A stretch of DNA of 6,619 nt from an uncultured Lachnospiraceae bacterium. Its GTDB lineage: Bacteria > Bacillota > Clostridia > Lachnospirales > Lachnospiraceae. The notes beneath the pieces are model-generated. The model did no database searches. It saw only the letters and a program-made list of their open reading frames with translations, and was not told the origin of the DNA. Location: positions 1 through 6,619 of the forward strand of contig USDI01000126.1 of NCBI GenBank assembly GCA_900553305.1, read 5' to 3'. Below are positions 1-5,628 of the stretch, one piece after another; position 1 is the stretch's first letter; each line of letters starts with the position of its first letter. A program made the translations under genes and the position numbers.

Positions 1-480
1 AGAGATCACACGCTTTAAATCCTGCGTGACTACTCTACGATTGTCAACGGAAAGAACCCGATTGTTGCCCATGAATTCTTAGGTGACAACATCGACGGCA
101 AGGATGTCATCATCATCGACGATATGATTTCTTCTGGCGGAAGTATGTTAGATACCGCAAAGCAGTTAAAGGCCATGAACGCCAAACGTGTTTATATCTG
201 CTGTACCTTCGGATTATTTACCGATGGCTTAGAACGTTTTGATGAAGCTTATGAGAAGTGCTACTTTGACAAGGTGGTTACCACGAACCTTACCTACCAG
301 CTTCCGGAATTAAAGTCTAAGCCCTATTATCTGGAAGCCGATATGAGCAAGTTCCTTGCCTCCATCATTGACTTTATGAATCACGATTCTTCCATGATGA
401 ACGTTTACACGCCGACCGAGAAGATTCAGGAGATTCTTGCTAAGTATAACAACCGGGAAAATATGATTATTACCGAATAG
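1..480 (+). CDS. prs: Ribose-phosphate pyrophosphokinase (PRPP synthetase), 3' part, 5' end outside window and frame disturbed at 16-18
   Basis: The enzyme makes 5-phosphoribosyl-1-pyrophosphate from ribose 5-phosphate and ATP in the cytoplasm, feeding purine, pyrimidine, histidine, tryptophan and NAD synthesis. From position 19 the frame reads a conserved RDYSTIVNGKNPIVAHEF block. The PRPP-binding loop follows at about 118-144 (IDDMISSGGS, the family's DD-x4-5-GG/TS loop), then the LTTNLTYQ segment and the C-terminal tail, ending in TAG at 478-480. The loop variant and tail resemble the longer, divergent Prs branch of Clostridia rather than the classical 315-residue enzyme; this is from memory. 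The in-frame TAA at 16-18 lies in a region that should be coding. Frame 2 before it reads EITRF(K), which fits if one base is missing near 14-20. This suggests a sequencing error or a frameshift. The family call is secure; intactness is not. Confidence 0.9.
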
Positions 481-502
481 ATTGATTTTTCAACAGAATG
501 AT

Positions 503-516
503 TTTTGCATGCAAAA
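503..516. repeat. 14-bp perfect palindrome overlapping the terminator arm
   Basis: TTTTGCATGCAAAA is its own reverse complement. Its last four bases are the first four of the terminator's left arm, so the two structures cannot both form fully. It may be incidental, or it may modulate termination of the minus-strand kinase transcript. No protein-binding role can be assigned from sequence alone. Confidence 0.5.
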
Positions 517-546
517 CCGGAACCCACATGATTGAGTTCCGGTTTT
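513..546. terminator. Bidirectional intrinsic terminator between convergent prs and kinase genes
   Basis: A perfect 11-bp stem pairs 513-523 (AAAACCGGAAC) with 536-546 (GTTCCGGTTTT), leaving a 12-nt loop at 524-535. The A-rich left flank and T-rich right flank give a U-run after the hairpin in either direction. It lies 33 bases after the prs stop and 25 bases beyond the kinase stop, so it can serve both converging transcripts. On the minus side the run of four Ts is followed by GCATGC, so termination may be weaker there. Confidence 0.85.
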
Positions 547-570
547 CTATATTACTGTATCCTAATCTTT

Positions 571-3186
571 TTATACTTCTGTTTGCGGCTTCACATCATC
601 CATCTTCGGAAATACAATCACTACCTTGAACAAATCCCCGTCAATGGAAATCTCGAACATACCGTTCATGGCTTCGGTGAGGTTCTTTGCAATCGAAAGT
701 CCGAGTCCGCTCCCTTCCGTCGTTCTCGATTCATCGCCGCGGATAAACCGTTCCGTCAGTTCCTCCGGTGCCACGTTCAGCTCCATTGCAGAAATATTTT
801 TCATCGAAAGGAAAACACCTGCCTGGCTTCCGTTTCCGTCTGCACTCTTCCACTCCGTAAATCCCAGATCAATGTAAATTCTGGTTCCCTCTAGCGCATA
901 TTTGAAGATGTTGTTAAAGAGGTTTTCCATCACACGGTAGCTTCTGCGACTGTCTGCCAGTACATAGATGGCCTGGGAAGGCGCATTGACAACCGGGATA
1001 AGCCCCTTCTGCTCAAACTTCTCTGAAAATTCTCCCAGCGTCTGGTTGAGCAGCTCCACCAAATTAATCCGTTCCATATGGAGTACAATATTTCCGGAAG
1101 AAATCTTGGAGGCTTCAAGCAGGTCTTCGGTTAACTGCTTTAACCGCTGCGACTTCGTGTCAAGCACTTCAATATATTCCTGTACCTTCGGATTATCGAC
1201 CTGCTCCCTCTTAATGAGATCCACATAATTGATAATCGAGGTTAACGGTGTTTTGAGGTCATGGGAAACATTGGTAATCAGGTCTGCCTTTAACCGTTCA
1301 TCCTTCATGCTGGTTTCCACGGCATCCCGTACGCTGTCTCCAATCCGGTTCACAGCCTTTGCCAGCACCAGATTATCTCCGTTCAGGGTTGTCTCATCCA
1401 CCTTGGCATTGAGATCGCCCTTACAGATCCGGTTAATTACCTGTAAAATATTCTGTCTTGCAACCGCATTCCTGAAGCACACAATACCAACCAGTGCATC
1501 GAACAACACAATTCCGATAAACACCACAAAGGGCATCATCATCTGATCAGCAAGAATCACCGCAAGCAGGTTCACTCCGGCAAATCCAAGAAACGGCATC
1601 CACACCCGTACTACTATGGATTTATGATTCTGCATATAATGAATTGCCTTTTTAAGCTGAACGATTACCCATCGCAGAAGACTTCCCGTCCAAATCCGGT
1701 GTGCCCTGATCCTGCGCACCAGACTGTAATAGAAGAAGGAACAAAGCAGGCTTCCAAGCAACGCAATTCCGGCTGTAAACAGAATGACACCATTCCGCTG
1801 ATATAAAGTATATAGATCCGAAATCCACATTCCATCAAAGAACAGTTGTACACATACACCAACCAGAAGTCCCATCGCAATGGCAAAAAGCACAAGGAAA
1901 ATTTCTGTCGGAATCTTATCTTCCACATGCAGTACATAAGTTTTCTCTCCGGTTTCCTTATCCCTGACAACACCCTCTTTGACCGTAAGGAGTATCACCA
2001 TTGCCAGAAAAACAAGCAGCCAGATCACCGCAATAATGATGTTCTGCGTAAAGTCCGGAACCGCATTCTGATAGGCTGCGCCGGTAGTCACAAAGCAGTC
2101 CTTCACCGCGCGATCCCTGTTCACTCCGATCATAATCTGTAAGTTTTCCGGATACGCATAACCGTAATCACTGATATACCGGCGGAGCTCCCCTTCCGTA
2201 ACCTGCGTATTCGACTCATACCGCAGATCCTGTGCATCATAAAGAATATACCGGTCGCACGTCTCTTTCAGTGCCATCTCTAAGGAGGTAAGATCCGTCC
2301 GCTCCGTATCCATATTTGTATAAACTTCCGTCTTATTTCCGATGGTTTTACGGATCAGATATACGACATTGGATTTCGCATCACTTCCGGTTTCATCATA
2401 ATAATCATAGTATTTCTCGCAGAGTGCATAATTCTCTGCCAGATCCCGGATTGTTGCTGTAAGGGAATCCCTCAGAGCATCATACGCGTCCCAATCCGAA
2501 ACATAATTCTCAATGTTTTTTCCATCAACCGTCTGATAACGGTTCACGATCAGCTGATGCTGCAATAGCTCTGTGTTTTCCCCGCCTTCTCCACTCAACC
2601 AGTCTCCTGCATAGACATCCTCATATAGTGTCTCGGATAACGAATTTCCGGAGACATCGATCTTTTCCACCGAATTACTTAAGTCTGTATTATACGGGCT
2701 GATATTGCCGTGATAGCTTCCATACCCTGCATTGGAAATAACCGTGTACTGTGTGGTTCCACTTAAGAAATCCGTTCCTGAAGTCTCTGTCAGCACATAT
2801 TCAATACCATATTTGCCCCAGCGGATCAAATCCTCCAAATAGTAATCTGCCGTCACATACCGGCTCGGCACACCTTCAAACCGGTTGGCATATGCCGTGA
2901 CATCGATAACCTTATTGGCATCATATACCCCGTCCGTTTCGAGCTGTCCGCGTATCGCTCCGTACCGGACAATCGCAAGCGCCTGTTCCTTCATCAACTG
3001 GTTAAAAATCTTCGAATCTTCAAAGTCCTTCTGCCGTCCCTCGTTATTTAAAAATGTGGACTGCACACCATTTACAGTCTCATACCGCACATACGAGCTG
3101 AGCAGTGCCGTAGTAAGCAATACGACGCCTACAACGAGCGCGACATGTTGTACCACATGACAGATAACCTTCTGCACCTTGTTCAT
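571..3186 (-). CDS. Membrane sensor histidine kinase with large extracytoplasmic domain and multiple membrane segments
   Basis: This 871-residue sensor should autophosphorylate on a histidine and pass the phosphate to the regulator encoded just upstream. Visible in order: membrane helix at about 12-32, extracytoplasmic domain of about 350 residues (33-381), further helices near 383-402, 428-450, 465-487, 529-547 and 551-571, and a HAMP-like linker (about 577-630). The HisKA domain follows with the H-box SHDLKTP (phospho-acceptor H642). The ATPase domain has an N-box (NLFNNIFKY, N759), an F-box-like ERF (812-814) and a G2 box GSGLGLS (825-831). The G1 box is degenerate: where DxGxG is expected the protein reads KNISAMELN (796-804), which I recall from a clostridial subgroup. 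The start is supported by an AAAGG at about 3196-3200 and by the N-terminal helix. It lies 16 bases after the regulator stop, so the two are surely co-transcribed. The ligand is unknown; the extracytoplasmic domain matches nothing I recognise. Confidence 0.93.
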   Translation of the reverse strand: MNKVQKVICHVVQHVALVVGVVLLTTALLSSYVRYETVNGVQSTFLNNEGRQKDFEDSKIFNQLMKEQALAIVRYGAIRGQLETDGVYDANKVIDVTAYANRFEGVPSRYVTADYYLEDLIRWGKYGIEYVLTETSGTDFLSGTTQYTVISNAGYGSYHGNISPYNTDLSNSVEKIDVSGNSLSETLYEDVYAGDWLSGEGGENTELLQHQLIVNRYQTVDGKNIENYVSDWDAYDALRDSLTATIRDLAENYALCEKYYDYYDETGSDAKSNVVYLIRKTIGNKTEVYTNMDTERTDLTSLEMALKETCDRYILYDAQDLRYESNTQVTEGELRRYISDYGYAYPENLQIMIGVNRDRAVKDCFVTTGAAYQNAVPDFTQNIIIAVIWLLVFLAMVILLTVKEGVVRDKETGEKTYVLHVEDKIPTEIFLVLFAIAMGLLVGVCVQLFFDGMWISDLYTLYQRNGVILFTAGIALLGSLLCSFFYYSLVRRIRAHRIWTGSLLRWVIVQLKKAIHYMQNHKSIVVRVWMPFLGFAGVNLLAVILADQMMMPFVVFIGIVLFDALVGIVCFRNAVARQNILQVINRICKGDLNAKVDETTLNGDNLVLAKAVNRIGDSVRDAVETSMKDERLKADLITNVSHDLKTPLTSIINYVDLIKREQVDNPKVQEYIEVLDTKSQRLKQLTEDLLEASKISSGNIVLHMERINLVELLNQTLGEFSEKFEQKGLIPVVNAPSQAIYVLADSRRSYRVMENLFNNIFKYALEGTRIYIDLGFTEWKSADGNGSQAGVFLSMKNISAMELNVAPEELTERFIRGDESRTTEGSGLGLSIAKNLTEAMNGMFEISIDGDLFKVVIVFPKMDDVKPQTEV

Positions 3187-3202
3187 CCTCTTTCTACCTT
3201 TC

Positions 3203-3896
3203 CTATTGTTTTTCTACTTTGTAGCCTACACCCCAGACTACTTTCAAATAACGAGGTTCCTTGGGATTGATTTCAATTTTTTCACGAATATGACGGATAT
3301 GTACTGCTACGGTATTATCTGCACCGATGGCCTCCTCATTCCAGATATTTTCGTAAATCTGGTCGATGGAAAAGACCTTGCCCTGGCCGTTTAACAAGAA
3401 GAAACAGGATATTGTACTCAATCGGGGTAAGCTTTACCGGCTCTCCGTCCACGGTCACTTCCTTGGTGTCATCATTCATACACAGTCCGCCAACCTGATA
3501 CAGTGCATTATTCTCGACATTCAGGCTGCCAAGCTGGGTATAACGCCGGAGGTTTGACTTTACCCTTGCAACAAGCTCGAGCGGATTAAACGGCTTCGTA
3601 ATGTAATCGTCCGCTCCCATGTTTAATCCCAAAATCTTGTCTGTATCCTCCGACTTGGCAGACAGGAAGATAATCGGGACACTGCTGAATTCCCGGATCT
3701 TTAAGGTGGCATGAATGCCATCCAGCCTTGGCATCATAATGTCAATAATCAGAAGCTGGATATTCGTTTCCTTAAGTATCTTAATCGCCTGCTCTCCATC
3801 GTAAGCCTTATAGATCTGATAACCCTCCTGCTGCAGATAAATCTCGATGGCGTCTACAATTTCTTTGTCGTCATCACATACCAGTATATTCGTCAT
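3203..3896 (-). pseudogene. OmpR-family response regulator, split by a frameshift in the DNA-binding domain (or sequencing error)
   Basis: The first frame (3896 down to 3336) encodes a full receiver domain: acidic pocket D8-D10, phospho-acceptor D52 in IDIMMP, S79 and K101 in TKPF. It then enters the winged-helix domain (LTPIEYNILFLLVK, up to K169) and drifts into nonsense ending at a stop. The second frame continues from GQGKVFS (about 3388) through IYENIWNE, the recognition-helix region NTVAVHIRHIREKIE and the final wing WGVGYKVEKQ, stopping at 3203. Removing one base within 3381-3395, for example from the GGCC at 3385-3388, joins them into about 230 residues, the normal length for this family. 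Both halves are well conserved, so the break is recent or artefactual. As read, the protein would keep its receiver but lose DNA binding. It is the evident partner of the kinase 16 bases downstream. AAGGTGAGGGAG precedes the ATG. Confidence 0.9.
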
Positions 3897-3929
3897 TGTT
3901 CTCCCTCACCTTTCTCATTTGACCCTCTT

Positions 3930-3938
3930 ATTAAAACA
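3930..3938 (-). promoter_or_regulatory. Extended -10-like element upstream of the two-component operon
   Basis: Read on the minus strand, TGTTTTAAT matches the extended -10 form TGn followed by a hexamer (TTTAAT) one base from TATAAT. No good -35 hexamer lies 16-18 bases upstream. The proximal copy of the direct repeat lies immediately upstream, as expected for a promoter that needs an activator. The predicted start, near 3923, would leave a leader of about 26 bases with a strong ribosome binding site. Confidence 0.4.
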
Positions 3939-3969
3939 TAGGAATTTTAAATACATGGTAGGAATTTTA
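3939..3969 (-). promoter_or_regulatory. Direct repeat TAAAATTCCTA x2, candidate regulator-binding site
   Basis: On the plus strand TAGGAATTTTA occurs at 3939-3949 and again at 3959-3969, identical over 11 bases with a period of exactly 20, about two helical turns. The copies lie 43-53 and 63-73 bases upstream of the response regulator ATG. OmpR-family regulators typically bind direct repeats on one face of DNA and often control their own operon, so this is a plausible autoregulatory operator. That is an inference; the region is AT-rich, which raises the odds of chance repeats. Confidence 0.45.
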
Positions 3970-3980
3970 TTAAGGTTTTA

Positions 3981-4835
3981 TTAATGTTTCCCTGTCAGCT
4001 CCAGAAATGCGCACAAATTACCCCTCTGTCCATGGCTTGCCCGGTGTGAAAACAAAAGTTCCGGATTGCAGCAGGTACAAAGATCCGTAATTTCAAGGTG
4101 ATCTTCCCTGATTCCGGCATCCAGCAGAAGCTGTTCATTGGCCTTCCATAAATCCAGCTGATACTTGCCCTCCTGCTTTCCCTTCCGTAATACCTCTGTA
4201 TCCGGGAAAGCCTTTTGGAACTCTCCGGCAACATCCTCTCCCACTTCATAGCAGTCCACACAGATCGACGGACCGACTGCCACAAGCAGATCCTTAGGAA
4301 CACTATCAAACTGACGGTTCATCTCCTCAATCATCCTTGCTCCCATACGGTTCACCGTACCGCGCCAGCCGGAATGGGCAAGTCCGATTGCCTGCTTTTC
4401 AGGGTCCACGAAATAAAGCGGTACGCAGTCCGCAAAGGAGGTACAGAGAATCAATCCCGGCTCATTGGTAATAAGTCCGTCAATCTCCTCGTAATCCGGT
4501 TCTTTCGTTACTCCCTTCCCTGCATCTTCCTTCGTCACCCTGCGGATATTCGTGGTATGTGTCTGCTTCGCACAGACGATTTTGTCCGGCGTACAGTCAA
4601 AGAGCGCTGCAATCCGCCGGAAGTTTTCAAGGACATTTTCCGCATCGTCCCCACGGTGGAAGCTGAGGTTCATGCTCTCATAAATCCCCTTACTCACGCC
4701 GCCTTTTCTGGTAGAAAATAAATGTCTGACATTCTCTGCTCCATCCAGAACAGGAAATGTCAGATAAGTAAGACCATCGTTTCTTTCGTGCGATACCATA
4801 TGATACCGGTTTTCTTTTCGCTTCCATTCCATCAC
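3981..4835 (-). CDS. pgeF: PgeF/YfiH-type laccase-domain protein (polyphenol oxidase family, purine nucleoside phosphorylase-like)
   Basis: This is a cytosolic protein of the YfiH/YlmD family. Members were first called laccases or polyphenol oxidases. Later work found zinc-dependent adenosine and inosine phosphorylase/deaminase activity, and E. coli PgeF is linked to peptidoglycan precursor fidelity. Family landmarks are all present: FSTRKGGVS (40-48), QTH with metal ligand H93, DGLIT (119-123), ADC with C137, HSGWRG with H154, GPSI near the middle and the C-terminal CTCCNPELLFSHR block. The length of about 284 residues is slightly above the family norm because of a short N-terminal extension. 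Starts GTG (4835) and ATG (4832) are adjacent in frame; AAAGGAG lies 9 and 12 bases upstream respectively, favouring GTG on spacing. It follows yraN by 30 bases, so they are likely co-transcribed. I see no hairpin terminator after it. Confidence 0.93.
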   Translation of the reverse strand: MMEWKRKENRYHMVSHERNDGLTYLTFPVLDGAENVRHLFSTRKGGVSKGIYESMNLSFHRGDDAENVLENFRRIAALFDCTPDKIVCAKQTHTTNIRRVTKEDAGKGVTKEPDYEEIDGLITNEPGLILCTSFADCVPLYFVDPEKQAIGLAHSGWRGTVNRMGARMIEEMNRQFDSVPKDLLVAVGPSICVDCYEVGEDVAGEFQKAFPDTEVLRKGKQEGKYQLDLWKANEQLLLDAGIREDHLEITDLCTCCNPELLFSHRASHGQRGNLCAFLELTGKH

Positions 4836-4865
4836 ATTTCCGGACTCCTTTCCCTGATCCGCATA

Positions 4866-5204
4866 TCAAAAAGCGTTTTTTATATGCTCCAACTCATTTC
4901 CGCAGATCCCAACCACATCAAAACGTACCGGACAGTCCAGCTGTTTTCTTCCAAGCAGATAATACTGCGCCACTTTCCGGATCGTCGTCTGCTTGCGTGC
5001 GTTCACGGCTTCAAACGGTGAGCCGTAACGGCTGCTGGTCCGGTATTTCACCTCTACAAATACAATACAGGCTCCATCCTGTGCGATCAGGTCAATCTCG
5101 CCCATGTGGCACCGGAAATTTCTTTGAAGGATCTTCATTCCCTGCTTTTCCAGATAGTGCATGGCCTGCAGCTCCTTCTGCGTTCCCACTTCCCTCTTAT
5201 TCAA
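4866..5204 (-). CDS. yraN: YraN family (UPF0102) nuclease-fold protein, TTG start
   Basis: This small cytosolic protein belongs to the widespread UPF0102 family, whose fold resembles Holliday junction resolvases and other PD-(D/E)XK nucleases. Its cellular role is unsettled. The catalytic-type motif is visible: GEIDLIA (E36, D38) then VEVKYR (E51-x-K53), followed by the conserved GSPFEAVNARKQ stretch and FDVVGI near the end. The frame stays open up to 5300, but the natural start is the TTG at 5204. It directly precedes the family N-terminus NKREVGTQKE, has AAGGGG at 5211-5216 with a 6-base gap, and gives 112 residues, close to the family's usual length. Earlier starts would overlap the FlhB-like gene and add an unconserved lysine-rich leader. 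It sits 43 bases after the FlhB-like gene and 30 before pgeF. Confidence 0.93.
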   Translation of the reverse strand: MNKREVGTQKELQAMHYLEKQGMKILQRNFRCHMGEIDLIAQDGACIVFVEVKYRTSSRYGSPFEAVNARKQTTIRKVAQYYLLGRKQLDCPVRFDVVGICGNELEHIKNAF

Positions 5205-5216
5205 CGATTTCCCCTT
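5202..5216 (-). promoter_or_regulatory. Ribosome binding site setting the yraN TTG start
   Basis: On the minus strand AAGGGG (5211-5216) is followed by six bases and then TTG (5202-5204). No ATG or GTG in frame has a comparable site, so this element decides the start. The weak initiator may reduce YraN output relative to its neighbours. Confidence 0.75.
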
Positions 5217-5217
5217 A

Positions 5218-5242
5218 TTTCTTATCTTATTTTTCTTATCTT
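5218..5242. repeat. Short imperfect tandem purine/pyrimidine repeat in the flhB-like/yraN gap
   Basis: TTTCTTATCTT occurs at 5218-5228 and 5232-5242, offset by 14 bases. On the transcribed strand this makes an almost pure A/G leader before the yraN ribosome binding site. Such a tract should stay unstructured and may help translation from TTG; it may equally be simple low-complexity sequence. Confidence 0.5.
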
Positions 5243-5247
5243 TTCTT

Positions 5248-5550
5248 TTACTTCTTATGTGCATCCATCTTGGCCTTGATCTTATCCATCGCATCGACAA
5301 ACACCAGAATCTCTGCCACTACCTCATAAAGCTCCGGCGGGATCATTTCTCCGATTTCCAGTCTGGATAAAGTATCTGCCAGCTTATCATCCCGGTGTAC
5401 GGCAACGTTTGCTTCCTTCGCCTTTTCAATGATTCGTTCTGCCAGCACCCCACGTCCGCTTGCAATGACCTTGGGGGCATCTTCTTCCGGATCATAGGAA
5501 AGAGCAACCGCCTGTTTCACCTTTTCTCTTTTCTGCTTCGTTTCTTCCAT
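5248..5550 (-). CDS. Soluble FlhB C-terminal-domain-like protein (EscU/YscU/FlhB family, FlhX/YlqH type)
   Basis: This 100-residue protein matches only the cytoplasmic switch domain of FlhB, the flagellar and type III export gate component. Family features are AVALSYD (14-20), APKVIASGRG, the helix LAERIIEKAKEANVAV, LADTL, and the closing IPPELYEVVAEILVFV. Full FlhB has an N-terminal membrane domain and an NPTH motif that self-cleaves; here there is no membrane segment and the NPTH position reads E9-K10-V11-K12, so cleavage is not expected. Similar stand-alone proteins are known as YlqH in Bacillus and FlhX in Helicobacter pylori, the latter reported to replace the FlhB C-domain. The start is supported by AAAGGA at 5557-5562, six bases before the ATG. 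It lies downstream of a FliK-like gene, the functional partner of FlhB. Its role here is inferred only. Confidence 0.9.
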   Translation of the reverse strand: MEETKQKREKVKQAVALSYDPEEDAPKVIASGRGVLAERIIEKAKEANVAVHRDDKLADTLSRLEIGEMIPPELYEVVAEILVFVDAMDKIKAKMDAHKK

Positions 5551-5628
5551 ATACGATCCTTTACCGCTTTCCTGTTGCTTGTTTCCTGTTCCATTCTGCC
5601 CACATTAAAATTCTTGTTCCATATTCCA

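Noticed and set aside
503..516. The palindrome as an attachment site or transposon end.
   Set aside because: No integrase, transposase, second copy or target duplication is present in the window.
532..894. Plus-strand open frame opposite the 3' end of the kinase gene.
   Set aside because: It starts inside the terminator and is antisense to the ATPase domain; the composition is typical of a complementary-strand frame.
3389..3395. The minus strand reads GTTAAAC at the regulator break, a heptamer known as a -1 slippery site in some viruses.
   Set aside because: The zero frame is GTT AAA CGG, not G TTA AAC, and the shift needed is +1 rather than -1. The register is wrong, so programmed frameshifting is not supported.
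4215..4721. Long plus-strand open frame of 168 codons opposite pgeF.
   Set aside because: It lies wholly antisense to a strongly conserved gene, has no family resemblance and no ribosome binding site case. It is a shadow frame.
5551..5628. Possible promoter or small gene between the FliK-like and FlhB-like genes.
   Set aside because: The 78 bases hold a ribosome binding site for the FlhB-like gene but no convincing promoter, hairpin or open frame.
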